Shown: positions 26,475 through 34,631 of the stretch, in pieces | How positions within the stretch are numbered: position 1 is the first letter of the stretch | How the letters are laid out: each line of letters opens with the position of its first letter | Origin: Sorangium cellulosum | GTDB lineage: Bacteria; Myxococcota_A; Polyangia; Polyangiales; Polyangiaceae | Direction: 5' to 3' | DNA: 64,000 nt | NCBI RefSeq assembly: GCF_004135735.1 | Contig: NZ_CP012670.1 | Span: 3,617,501 to 3,681,500, forward strand | The notes under the pieces: generated by a model | Told to the model about the DNA's origin: nothing | Databases searched by the model: none | What the model saw: the letters and a program-made list of their open reading frames with translations, nothing else | Program-made: the position numbers and the translations under genes

Positions 26475-26869
26475 CCGAGCGTGCTCGCTCGGCGAAGAGG
26501 GGCCCCGGCTCGGCGTCCGCGGGGCCGCCGGTCCACCGCTCGCCTTCCCTCGATGTCCTGGATCGATGGATCCAGCGGGCGACGACCGCGGCGGCCGCGG
26601 AGGAGCTCTTCGAGGGACCGGACGGCCCCTGAGCACGGCCTCCGCGCGGGCCCGGGGCCGTCGCGCCTCGCCGCGCGTGCCCACCGAGGGAGCCGCGCGC
26701 GTGCGCCGGGGAACGTCCGCGGGGAGGGGCCTCCTCGGTCTCCTCCTCGCCAGCGATCCGGGCGAGCGCGTCCCGGGGTGACGCGGCCGCGAGCACGCCG
26801 ATCGCCGTGGGGGGACGAACGCCGCCGTCACGACCACGCAGCGATGTGGCGCAGGGTGTCGGCTGCGGC
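26475..26869 (-). repeat. Gene debris carrying two dispersed repeat segments
   Basis: No intact gene. Bases 26600-26663 are about 92% identical to 41252-41315, and 26760-26828 are about 93% identical to 45771-45838. In the second pair the first three differences (CGT/CGC, CCC/CCT, GCG/GCA) fall at third codon positions of the minus-strand frame reading VRPPTAIGVLAAASPRD, which suggests both are remnants of one protein family. That frame stays open to 26449 and is Pro/Gly-rich. Confidence 0.55.
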
Positions 26870-27316
26870 CTATTTCTTGACCGTCGAGTGGATGAAGTCC
26901 AGCTTCCACTCGCCTCCGACCTTCTTGAACGTCGCGCTCTCCAGCCAGTCGCGCGTCATGAGACCTGCATCACCTGCCATGAATTTGCCATGGTTGAGGT
27001 AGATCACGCTCCCCGAGCTGCTGTCGACGTTGATCCTGAAATCGCCAAATGAGTATTCGGATCTGGTTGTCGGCGATCCGTTGATGATCGCGATCAGATC
27101 CTCATTGTTTATCACCTTCCCATTCTCGTAGATGATGAAGTCGTCGGTTGTCAGCGATCTCATCCCTGCAAAGTCCTTTCGGCTGATGCAGTCAAAATAC
27201 GCCACGATCACTGCTTTCAGCTTGTCGGGGCTATCAGGTCTGCTGGGCTGGCAGGCGGACGCCGCTCCGGCAAGAACCAGGGCAATGAGAGGTATTTTCA
27301 TCGATGGTGTCGACAT
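26870..27316 (-). CDS. SnoaL/NTF2-like lipoprotein (DUF4440 type)
   Basis: 148 residues from ATG 27316 (a second in-frame ATG at 27301 starts MKIPLIALVLAGAASAC, also a good lipoprotein signal). The mature protein is a single NTF2-like fold: LKAVIVAYFDCISRKDFAGMRSLTTDDFIIYENGK, SFGDFRINVDSSSGSVIYLNHGKF and a C-terminal WKLDFIHSTVKK strand, as in SnoaL-like/DUF4440 proteins, which bind small molecules or act as accessory domains. G+C is about 52% and codon use (AAA, AAT, ATT) differs from neighbours, a sign of recent transfer. It stands alone, divergent from a methyltransferase. Confidence 0.75.
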   Translation of the reverse strand: MSTPSMKIPLIALVLAGAASACQPSRPDSPDKLKAVIVAYFDCISRKDFAGMRSLTTDDFIIYENGKVINNEDLIAIINGSPTTRSEYSFGDFRINVDSSSGSVIYLNHGKFMAGDAGLMTRDWLESATFKKVGGEWKLDFIHSTVKK

Positions 27317-27563
27317 CTTGTCAGCGCCGGCAGATGGTTTCAACGCCGGGGCCAGTCGACGCCCCTGTGGGCCTCGCGACGCCGCTGTGAACCCACGCCG
27401 ACGCGTGGCCGGACGATGACGTTCACGAACATCGGCGCGCCCGGCGGGTGGCCCCGTCGCATCGACCGCGAGCCCGGGCGCATAGGCAAATGACCGGCTT
27501 CCGTGGCCCGTGGTAGGGCTTGCCCGAGCCAGACCGAACCCCCCTCGCCCAAGGAGATGCACC

Positions 27564-28319
27564 ATGCAGATCACCCTGTCGCCCCAGGACTACGCCACCG
27601 CGTTCCGCCTCCTCTCCGCGACCTCCAGGCACCCGGAGAACATCGCGGACGCCGTCCGGCAGCGCATCGTCCCCGACCTGCCCGAGAGGCCGTCCTTGCT
27701 CGACGTCGGCGCCGGCCCCGGCGCCATCGCGGCGCGGCTCGCCCCCTGGTTCGGCGCCATGACCCTGATCGAGCCGAACGAGGCGCAGCTCGGCGCGTCC
27801 GCGCCGGCCGGCGCCGAGATCTTCCGCGACACCTTCGAGAGGTTCGAGTCGCCGCGCCGCTACGATCTCGTCCTCTGCTCCCACGTGCTCTATCACGTGC
27901 CCCTCGCGGAGTGGGGCGGCTTCATCGACAGGCTGCTCTCGTTCACGAAGCCGGCGGGGTGCTGCGCCGTCGTCCTCGGCGCCGACCGGGGGCAGAACTA
28001 CGAGATGCACCGCGATTTCACGTCGACGGTCATCGACAGCTCCGTGCTCATCAAGACGCTGCGGGACAAGCAGCTCGCGTTCGACGTGGTGGGGAGCCAC
28101 AACGCCTACACGGCGGAGACGCTCGAGGAGATGGTCACGCTCTGTCGCTTCTTCGTGCTCGCGGACTGCATCTCCGCCGAGCAGCTCGCCGCGATGACCG
28201 AGAGCGAGGCGCGCGCGCTCGACGAGAAGATCCGCGGGCATGCCGCGCGGTGTCGGGCCGAGGACGGCGCGTACCGGCTGAGCCAGGAAGACGACATGGT
28301 CATCCTCCGCCGGTCGTGA
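27564..28319 (+). CDS. Class I SAM-dependent methyltransferase
   Basis: 251 residues from ATG 27564, with AAGGAG at ideal spacing. SAM-binding motif I is LLDVGAGPGAIAARL, the acidic end of strand 2 is TLIEPNEAQL, and motif IV is RYDLVLCSHVLYHVPL. It fits Methyltransf_11/12 family cytoplasmic small-molecule methyltransferases. The C-terminal half (YTAETLEEMVTLCRFFVLADC) resembles histamine-N-methyltransferase-like enzymes, but the substrate cannot be assigned. It appears monocistronic, divergent from a low-GC NTF2-like gene and convergent with a gene fragment. Confidence 0.88.
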   Translation: MQITLSPQDYATAFRLLSATSRHPENIADAVRQRIVPDLPERPSLLDVGAGPGAIAARLAPWFGAMTLIEPNEAQLGASAPAGAEIFRDTFERFESPRRYDLVLCSHVLYHVPLAEWGGFIDRLLSFTKPAGCCAVVLGADRGQNYEMHRDFTSTVIDSSVLIKTLRDKQLAFDVVGSHNAYTAETLEEMVTLCRFFVLADCISAEQLAAMTESEARALDEKIRGHAARCRAEDGAYRLSQEDDMVILRRS

Positions 28320-28353
28320 TCCTCCCGCGGCACCTCGACGTCGTCGGCGCGCG

Positions 28354-28704
28354 TCAGCGCGCGACGGCGCCGAGATCCACGAACGCCTGGTCGTTCATGA
28401 TCACGAAGGGCCGCTCCTCGAAGCTCAGGCCGCCCTCGCCGTCGTGATCGACGATCTGCAGCTTGCCCATGCCATAGCCCATCGGGCCGCGCGCATAGTA
28501 ATGCGCCTGCAGGGTGTACCGGCTGGCCCGCTGGTCCCGGGGCGCGCGGAGGGTGAAGCACTCGGGGCCGTAACCGGTGGTGACGTCGGCGTGGAGGCGC
28601 CCGCCGCTCGGCAGCGCCGGGCTCGCGTAGTAGGCGTGGCCGCCGCGGTCGTCCCGGATGTGGAGATCGACGTCGTTGGCGTCGGTCTCCCAGTCTTGAC
28701 CCAC
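28354..28704 (-). pseudogene. 3' fragment of a DUF2135 (YfaP-like) protein
   Basis: 116 residues from a GTG at 28704, containing most of a DUF2135 domain: WETDANDVDLHIRDDRGGHAYY, LPSGGRLHADVTTGYGPECFTL, YTLQAHYYARGPMGYGMGKLQIVDH. In complete proteins this domain sits at the C-terminus after several hundred residues (VIT or TPR parts). Here an in-frame TGA occurs a short way upstream and nothing of the larger protein is present, so it looks like the surviving 3' end of a larger gene. Domain call is firm; whether it is expressed is doubtful. Confidence 0.6.
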
Positions 28705-28737
28705 GTCAAGGCGCGACAGCGCTCCCGGTGGTCATGC

Positions 28738-29428
28738 ATGACGACGGAACGAACGACGCGAGGCGGCGAGCGGCGAGCGACGGAACCCACGCGCGACCTT
28801 CCGGGCCGCGATCGGCCGCGGGGCGCGCGCCGCGACCGGCCGCGGGGCGCGGCCCGGGCGGTGGCGGCGCTGGCGGGGCTCGCCGCCCTGCTCGCCGACG
28901 CGGCGCTGGCCGCATGCGGCGCGGCGCCGCCGAGGCTCCACCCCGTGTTTCCCGCGGGCCCGGCGGCGGAGAAGCCCAGGGGGAAGATCCTGTTCGTGCT
29001 CAGCGCGGCGCGAGTGCAGACGCTCGGCGACGGCGCGAAGCGCGCGACCGGCACCTTCCTCGGCGAGCTCTACGAGCCGTACCTGGCCCTCACCGGCGCG
29101 GGGTACGAGGTCGTGTTCGCGACCGCAGGGGGGGCCGCCCCGGCGCTCTCGATCCGTACGTGCTCGCCCTCTCGCCCTGCAGGGCGCCTCCTTCTTCGGT
29201 CTCGAGGAGCACGACGGCCCCGGCGGCCGCGGCGTGACCCGCCTCCATGGCTTCAGCGCCGGCCGCTTCGAGCTGCTCCCCGGCGCCGCGCAGGCCCGCG
29301 TACGCGTCTTTCCCCGGCGCATGTTCACGAGCGCCGGCGGGCGGAGGATCGACCGTGACGTCTCCGCCTACCACCTCGATGAGCGCGGCTCGTTCGCCTA
29401 CGAGGTCCCGACCGCGCGCCGCGCATGA
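28738..29428 (+). pseudogene. Frameshifted DJ-1/PfpI-like lipoprotein gene
   Basis: ATG 28738 opens an Arg-rich leader, a hydrophobic stretch ending LAAC, and then KILFVLSAARVQTLGDGAKRATGTFLGELYEPYLALTGAGYEVVFATAGG, the start of a DJ-1/PfpI fold. After a run of seven Gs at 29128-29134 the coding sense moves to the next frame (ALDPYVLALSP), and near 29176 to the third (LQGASFFGLEEHDGPGG to SFAYEVPTARRA, stop 29426-29428). One missing base at each point would restore a single frame. The C-terminal part does not obviously belong to DJ-1, so a fusion by deletion is also possible. Confidence 0.55.
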
Positions 29429-29447
29429 CACCTCGCCCGCGCCCTGC

Positions 29448-31457
29448 TCACCCTCCGGCGGCTCGCCCTGATCGAGCAGGCGTGACGCCGCGGGCAGCGC
29501 CGGCGAGGAGGGGGAGCCCGGCGCACCAGTCGAGCACCTCGGAGAACCGGCGAGCGACGAGGGCGCCGAAGAGCGGATCGCGCGCGAGCTTGGCCTGGGT
29601 GGTCGCCGGGCTCGAGAGGCCGCAGAGGAAGCGCGCCGCCTGGCGAGGGTGACCGAGGGCGCCCCCGTGCGCCGCGCGCAGCGCCGTGAACGCGGCGACG
29701 TCGAGCCCCGCCGGCATCGGCGGCGCGCGCGGCGGCTCCGGCAGCCTCAGGGCGCGCCGGGTGCGGCAGAAGGTGCAACGCCCGCACGCGGCGTCGAGGC
29801 GCTCGCCGAAGTACTCGGCGAGCGCGGCGGCGTGACAGCGCTCCGCGGTGACCAGCTCGATCACCTGCCGCACGCGCGCGATCTCCGCGTCCTCGCGCCT
29901 CGCGAACCGCGCGAGGAGCTCGCCGACGAGGGCGGGCGCGTCGTCCGGCGGCGCGACGCGCACGAAGCGGTGCCGCAGGTCCGACGCCTTGAGCTCCGCG
30001 AGCCCCTGCCGCTCGAGGTACTCGAGCGCGCGCACCACCCGCTCGCGCGGCTGGTCCAGCGCCGCGGCGGCGGCGGCCGGATCGATCGCGTACAGGACTC
30101 GCCCCCTCTTCGCATGGCCGAAGAGCGCTTCGAGGAACCGCGCCGGCTCGCCCTTCACCGTCGCGACGACCTCCTCGAGCTTGCGGTGGAGCCGCACCTC
30201 GTAGCCGGCGTAGAACGGCGTGAGCTGCCGGACCGCGCCCATCAGCTCGAGGTAGGTCAGCGCGGTGCGGAGCACGAGCGGCCGGACGTCGTGGCGCGCC
30301 GACAGCGCGTGCAGGCCGAGCTCCACCCGGGGCGCGTCGAGCACGGCGCCGACCACCCCGTGGAGCGCCTCCGCGGTCGGCGTATCGCCATAGGCGAAGT
30401 TCTCGAGGACCGGCAGATCGTCGCCGCACACGAAGACCTCGACCGCCGAGGGCGCCTGATCCCTGCCCGCGCGGCCGATCTCCTGGCTATAACTCTCCAG
30501 GCTCTTCGGGAGATTGTAATGGTCGACATAACGTACATCGGCCTTGTCGATCCCCATCCCGAACGCGATGGTGGCGACCACGACGCCGCGGTCGCTCTGC
30601 ATCCAGTCGTCCTGCACACGCGCGCGCTCTGCCGCCTCCATCCCGGCGTGGTACGCGCGCGCCGGCAGCCCCGCCGAAGCGAGCTTGTCGGCCACGTGCT
30701 CGGCGGTCTTCTGGAGCGTGACGTAGACGATGGTGGAGCCGGGCGGCCGGGATCTCAGGCGCTCGATCAGGATCCGGTCGCGCGCGGGCGCGCTCACCGC
30801 GGTCGCGCGGATCTCGAGGTTCGGCCGGTAGAAGCCGGTGACGACCGCGTGCTCCTCGCGGATGCCGAACGTGGCGCAGACGTCGCGCACGACCCCGGGC
30901 GTCGCGGTGGCCGTCAGCGCGAGCACGCGCGGCACGCCGAGCGCCCGGGCGGTGTCCGCGAGCCTCAAGTAGTCGGGGCGGAAGTTGTGTCCCCATTCCG
31001 AGATGCAGTGGGCCTCGTCCACCGCGAACAGGGCGATCTTGAGCTCTTTCAGCAGCGCCATGAAGCGCTCGCTCACGAACCGCTCGGGGGCGACATAGAG
31101 CAGCTTCGTCTTGCCCGAGCGCAGGTCCCTGTGCGCCTCCGCCGCGTCGTCGGCTGACAGCGACGAGTCGAGCCGGACCGCGGCGATGCCGCGCGCCGTG
31201 AGGAAATCGATCTGATCCTTCATCAGCGCGATCAGCGGAGAGATGACGATCGTCACCCCGCCGAGGAGCAGCGCGGGGAGCTGGTAACAGAGCGATTTGC
31301 CGCCGCCCGTCGGGAAGACCGCGAGCGCGCTGTGGCCCGAGAGCAGGGCGTCCATGACCGCGCGCTGGCCTGGGCGGAGATCGCGGAACCCGAACCGCGC
31401 CTCGAGCACGTCGAGCAGATCCGGGCGGGGGAGCGTCGGCTGGTCCAAGGGGCGCAT
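29448..31457 (-). CDS. recQ: ATP-dependent DNA helicase RecQ
   Basis: 669 residues. Superfamily 2 helicase motifs in order: FRDLRPGQRAVMDALL (motif 0), FPTGGGKSLCYQLP (I), VISPLIALMKDQ (Ia), FAVDEAHCISEWGHNFRPDY (II with the RecQ aromatic loop), LALTATATP (III), GSTIVYVTLQKTAE (IV), VVVATIAFGMGIDKADVRYVDHYNLPKSLESYSQEIGRAGRD (V and VI). The RecQ zinc-binding region ends AACGRCTFC. It unwinds recombination and replication intermediates. Start MRPLDQP at 31457 has AAGGA upstream; 31466 is an alternative. The C-terminal 70 residues are not a standard HRDC domain. It is divergent from the SDR operon. Confidence 0.93.
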   Translation of the reverse strand: MRPLDQPTLPRPDLLDVLEARFGFRDLRPGQRAVMDALLSGHSALAVFPTGGGKSLCYQLPALLLGGVTIVISPLIALMKDQIDFLTARGIAAVRLDSSLSADDAAEAHRDLRSGKTKLLYVAPERFVSERFMALLKELKIALFAVDEAHCISEWGHNFRPDYLRLADTARALGVPRVLALTATATPGVVRDVCATFGIREEHAVVTGFYRPNLEIRATAVSAPARDRILIERLRSRPPGSTIVYVTLQKTAEHVADKLASAGLPARAYHAGMEAAERARVQDDWMQSDRGVVVATIAFGMGIDKADVRYVDHYNLPKSLESYSQEIGRAGRDQAPSAVEVFVCGDDLPVLENFAYGDTPTAEALHGVVGAVLDAPRVELGLHALSARHDVRPLVLRTALTYLELMGAVRQLTPFYAGYEVRLHRKLEEVVATVKGEPARFLEALFGHAKRGRVLYAIDPAAAAAALDQPRERVVRALEYLERQGLAELKASDLRHRFVRVAPPDDAPALVGELLARFARREDAEIARVRQVIELVTAERCHAAALAEYFGERLDAACGRCTFCRTRRALRLPEPPRAPPMPAGLDVAAFTALRAAHGGALGHPRQAARFLCGLSSPATTQAKLARDPLFGALVARRFSEVLDWCAGLPLLAGAARGVTPARSGRAAGG

Positions 31458-31646
31458 CCTACACATCCTTCGCGCCGCGGCGTGCAAGCCCTTTGGGTCC
31501 TCAACGACGACGGGCTCCTGACGCCGGAGCTGATTCAGCGGGCGTGGATGCCCCTCAACGATACGGGGCGGCGCGTGCCGCTGGTGGTGGGTGCAGCTTC
31601 TCTCGTGAGCGCGAAGTTCGACTGACGAACAGATCATCGCGATGGC

Positions 31647-31675
31647 TTGACGTTCTCCCCCTGCTGCCGTAGGTT
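31647..31675 (+). promoter_or_regulatory. Probable sigma-70 promoter of the SDR operon
   Basis: TTGACG at 31647-31652 and TAGGTT at 31670-31675 are separated by 17 bases and point towards the SDR gene at 31729. The match is partial at the -10 box. Confidence 0.5.
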
Positions 31676-31684
31676 CAGCTCGAA

Positions 31685-31710
31685 TATAGTCAGCCAACTA
31701 GCTCTGTTGG
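31685..31710 (+). promoter_or_regulatory. Probable TetR operator in front of the SDR operon
   Basis: Contains TATAGTCAG and the inverted pair CCAAC/GTTGG just downstream of the -10 box, so a bound repressor would block transcription. The AGTCAG half-site recurs in the palindrome before the convergent tetR-type gene. Confidence 0.45.
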
Positions 31711-31728
31711 CCGCGGAGGAACATCGAG

Positions 31729-32580
31729 ATGGCCATCACACGCATCGACGCGCGGCGGTTCGGGCCGTGGGCGCTCGTCACGGGCGCGTCTTCAGGGATC
31801 GGCGCCGAGCTCGCGCGCCAGCTCGCGGAGAGCGGGATCCACGTCGTCCTCGCTGCGCGCAGTCGGGACGCGCTGGCGGTAGTGGGAGGTGAGCTCTCGG
31901 AGCGTTACGGCGTTCAGCAACGCGTCGTGGCGATCGATCTGGCGACCGAGGGCGCGGGCCGCACGCTCGCCGAGGCGTGCGCCGATCTCGACGTGGGCCT
32001 GGTGGCCTGCAACGCCGGCGTAGCCTCGCCGGGCGAGCTGCTCTTGCAGGCCGAGGACGAGCTGCTCCGCTGCGTGCGCCTCAAGGTCGCGACCAACCTC
32101 GAGCTGGTGCGCGCCTTCGGACCGCGCCTGGTGCAGCGCGGGCGCGGCGGGCTGCTGCTCGTGTCGTCGATGGGCGGGCTGCAGGGGGTTCCCTTCGTCG
32201 CCAACAACGCCGCGACCGAGGCCTACGTGCTGAGCCTCGGCGAGGGGCTGCACCACGAGCTCGCGCCTCAAGGCGTCTTCGTCACCGTGCTGATGCCGGG
32301 GCCCACCGACACGCCGGCGCTCGCGCGGATGGGCGGCGCCGCGGACATGCCGATCGCGCCGATGGCGGTGGATCGCTGCGTGGCCGAAGGCCTCGCCGCC
32401 CTGGCCGCGAACCGCGCGACGCACGTGGCAGGTCGAGCCAACCGATGGATGTCGGCGCTGCTCCCGAGGCGCGCCGCCACCGTGCTCATGGGCCGGACGG
32501 TCGGCCGTCGCTTCGCCGCCGGGGCCGTCGCCGCGGAGCGCGCGCGCGCCGTGCTCGGCGCGGGAGAGGGCAGCGCATGA
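31729..32580 (+). CDS. Short-chain dehydrogenase/reductase relative lacking the YxxxK dyad
   Basis: 283 residues; ATG 31729 has GGAGG upstream. The cofactor motif is ALVTGASSGIGAELAR (TGxxxGxG), followed by CNAGVAS (NNAG-type) and the catalytic-serine strand LLLVSSMGG (146-147). The usual YxxxK reads N160-A-A-T-E164 (codons AAC at 32206 and GAG at 32218), each one base from TAC and AAG. Fold and NAD(P) binding are expected, but normal SDR catalysis is not. It overlaps the truncated epimerase gene by ATGA and belongs to a three-gene unit probably repressed by the convergent TetR protein. Confidence 0.85.
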   Translation: MAITRIDARRFGPWALVTGASSGIGAELARQLAESGIHVVLAARSRDALAVVGGELSERYGVQQRVVAIDLATEGAGRTLAEACADLDVGLVACNAGVASPGELLLQAEDELLRCVRLKVATNLELVRAFGPRLVQRGRGGLLLVSSMGGLQGVPFVANNAATEAYVLSLGEGLHHELAPQGVFVTVLMPGPTDTPALARMGGAADMPIAPMAVDRCVAEGLAALAANRATHVAGRANRWMSALLPRRAATVLMGRTVGRRFAAGAVAAERARAVLGAGEGSA

Positions 32581-33212
32581 CGCCCTCTACTCGACGCACC
32601 GTCGTGGTGACGGGGGCCACGGGCTTCCTCGGCCGCAACATCCTCGCGGCGCTCGCCGCTCGCCCCGAGGGCGAAGTCCGCGCGATCGCCGCGTGCCGCG
32701 ATCCCTCGCGGCTGCCCCGCACGTGCCGCGGAGAGGTGCTGCGCGGAGATCTCCGGCTGGTGCCCTGGCTCGCCGGCGGCGGCGCGCGCATGCCGCTCGT
32801 GAGCGACGCCGATCTCGGCGAGGCCTTCGCGCTCGCCGCGACCGCACCGGCGCTCGCACCCTACGAGTCGCTCAACATCGTCGGCGACGAGCAGCCCACC
32901 TTCCGCGAGGTCGTCGCCCTGATCGCGGAGGCGAGCGGCTCACCCGCGCCGATGTTCAGCGTGCCCTACTCTCTCGGCTACGCGTTCGCCGCGCTCATGG
33001 AGGCGTTGCATCCGGTGCTCCCGGGCTCCTCGCCGTTCCTCTCGCGCTCGCTGGTGCACGTGGCCGAGAGCCGCCGCTGCGCGACCGACCGCGCGCGTCG
33101 CGTCCTCGGCTTCGCGGGCCACAAGAGCTGGCGCACCGCGGTGCACGAGGCCGTCGCCGAGCTCGGCCGCGCGGGATTCCCCTGGCCGCGCCTCGCGCAA
33201 GGAGTCGAGTGA
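32577..33212 (+). CDS. NAD-dependent epimerase/reductase with an internal deletion
   Basis: 211 residues where the family has about 320-340. The N-terminus is an extended-SDR Rossmann start (TVVVTGATGFLGRNILAALAA), and the C-terminus is typical too (LVPWLAGGGARMPLVSDADLGEAFALAA, YSLGYAFAALMEALHPVLPGS, WPRLAQG). Between GDLR and LVPWLAGG about 110-120 residues are missing without a frameshift, removing the central strands and the catalytic Tyr-x3-Lys. It is coupled to the SDR gene upstream (ATGA) and the peroxiredoxin-like gene downstream (TGATG). The product may be non-functional as an enzyme. Confidence 0.75.
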   Translation: MTPSTRRTVVVTGATGFLGRNILAALAARPEGEVRAIAACRDPSRLPRTCRGEVLRGDLRLVPWLAGGGARMPLVSDADLGEAFALAATAPALAPYESLNIVGDEQPTFREVVALIAEASGSPAPMFSVPYSLGYAFAALMEALHPVLPGSSPFLSRSLVHVAESRRCATDRARRVLGFAGHKSWRTAVHEAVAELGRAGFPWPRLAQGVE

Positions 33213-33781
33213 TGAAGAGCTCCCGACTGTCCCCCGGCGATCGCGTCTCGCCCTGCACCCTCCGCACCCTGCGGGGCGCTGCGATCGCGCTGCCCGATCC
33301 CTCCGCGCTGGTGCACCTCCAGTTCCGTCGCTTCGCCGGCTGTCCGATCTGCGAGCTCCACCTCCGCGCGTTCGCCAAGCGATACGTCGAACTGCGCGCG
33401 CTCGGAGTGCGCGAGGTCGTGCTCTTCCACTCGTCGGAGGACGCGCTGCGGCCCTATCAGGGCGAGATGCCCTTCGACGTCGTGGCCGATCCCCGGCGCG
33501 TCCACTACGACGCATATGGCGTGGGGACGTCGCTGCGGATGATGGCCGACCCCCGTACCTGGCGCGCGATGCTGAGCGCCATCCGAGCTGCCGAGCAGCC
33601 GATCCCCACCCGTCCCGACGGCGGCCCGCTGGGCCTCCCCGCGGACTTCTTCCTCGACCCCTCGGGCACGGTGCTCGACGCGAAGTACGGCGAGCATCCC
33701 GACGACCAGTGGAGCTTCGACGAGGTGCTCGAGCGCGCACGGAGATTCACTTCGGAGCGAGCTCGCGGAGCCACTCCTTGA
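33212..33781 (+). CDS. Peroxiredoxin-like (AhpC/TSA, thioredoxin-fold) protein
   Basis: 189 residues from ATG 33212, sharing one base with the previous stop (TGATG) and preceded by AAGGAG. Thioredoxin fold with FRRFAGCPICELHLRAFAKRY, where the CPIC pair is the probable redox site, then REVVLFHSSEDALRPYQ and PADFFLDPSGTVLDAKYGEHPDDQW. This matches the AhpC/TSA family members often called peroxiredoxin-like, reducing peroxides or disulphides in the cytoplasm. Its last 35 bases overlap the 3' end of the convergent TetR gene. It is the third gene of the SDR operon. Confidence 0.82.
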   Translation: MKSSRLSPGDRVSPCTLRTLRGAAIALPDPSALVHLQFRRFAGCPICELHLRAFAKRYVELRALGVREVVLFHSSEDALRPYQGEMPFDVVADPRRVHYDAYGVGTSLRMMADPRTWRAMLSAIRAAEQPIPTRPDGGPLGLPADFFLDPSGTVLDAKYGEHPDDQWSFDEVLERARRFTSERARGATP

Positions 33782-34319
33782 GCCTCTCTGCCTCGCGATC
33801 GAGGTAAGACGCATCACCGAACGCGTGAGCGAGCAGCGTCGCGCCCTCGAGCGCGGCGAGCACTCGCTCCGCGTGCCCGCGCGAGCGTCGCCCCTGCCCG
33901 AGCTGACGGAACTGCTGCTCGAGCCAGACCAGCACGTCTTCGAAGATCGCCGCCGCGCTCGAGGCGAGCGGCGCGCCGTTCTTCCGGAGCTCGCTGACCA
34001 GCGTGCCCACCGGACAGCCGCGCTGCGCGAGGCCGTCGCGGTTCTCGATGGTCATCCCGATGAAGCGCTCGATGCGCCTGCGAGGATCGGCGAGCTCGTC
34101 CCACTCGGCGAGGCGCGCTCGGTGGCCCGCGGCGCGCGCGCTGACGACCGCCTCGCCGATCGCCTCCTTGGTCTTGAAGTAGTAGTAGACGCTGCCGAGC
34201 GGGATCCCGGTCTCACGCGCGAGATCGGCGAGCGTGGTCCGCTCGAAGCCTTGCCGGTGCACCAGCTCGACGGCGGCGTCGCGCAGGCGCTCTCGCTTGG
34301 TATCACCTCGGGTCGCCAT
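33747..34319 (-). CDS. TetR/AcrR family transcriptional repressor
   Basis: 190 residues. N-terminal helix-turn-helix: RERLRDAAVELVHRQGFERTTLADLARETGIPLGSVYYYFKTKEAI, a textbook TetR DNA-binding domain. The C-terminal ligand domain carries a Cys in GLAQRGCPVGTLVSEL, as in TetR proteins of the YcdC/TetR_C_11-like groups that sense electrophiles or fatty acyls. It is convergent with, and overlaps, the peroxiredoxin-like gene of the SDR operon. A perfect 14-bp palindrome 12 bases before its start suggests autoregulation, and a related half-site precedes the SDR operon. Confidence 0.9.
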   Translation of the reverse strand: MATRGDTKRERLRDAAVELVHRQGFERTTLADLARETGIPLGSVYYYFKTKEAIGEAVVSARAAGHRARLAEWDELADPRRRIERFIGMTIENRDGLAQRGCPVGTLVSELRKNGAPLASSAAAIFEDVLVWLEQQFRQLGQGRRSRGHAERVLAALEGATLLAHAFGDASYLDREAERLKEWLRELAPK

Positions 34320-34330
34320 GCTGCTTCGGA

Positions 34331-34344
34331 GTCAGTCGACTGAC
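34331..34344. promoter_or_regulatory. Probable TetR operator (perfect palindrome)
   Basis: GTCAGTCGACTGAC, directly upstream of the tetR-type start codon at 34319 (minus strand). Size and position suit a TetR dimer site. Confidence 0.6.
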
Positions 34345-34631
34345 CAACGACTCTGCGTCGCCGCACCGGGAGCGTCAAGAGTGTAGCCTGGATGAACGAG
34401 GGGGACTGGCGAAGCCTCGGGCATCCTCGCGGCCTGGACGTGCGGCGGCGCGCCGGGACGGCGAGCTCTTGAGGATCTCTTCCTTCGTGCGGGGCTGAGG
34501 CCACGCAGGGCCTCGACGATCGAGGTGGCCCGAAGCTGCGATCGAGCGGCCGTGCACATCGTGGAGCGGACGAACGCGCCGGCGGGCCAGAGGAGAATGT
34601 GCGGTCCCGTTCGCAGCGCACGTGCGAGACC

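Noticed and set aside
26310..26475. Insertion-sequence end or CRISPR repeat in the low-GC islet
   Set aside because: No transposase frame, terminal inverted repeat with target duplication, or regularly spaced repeat was found.
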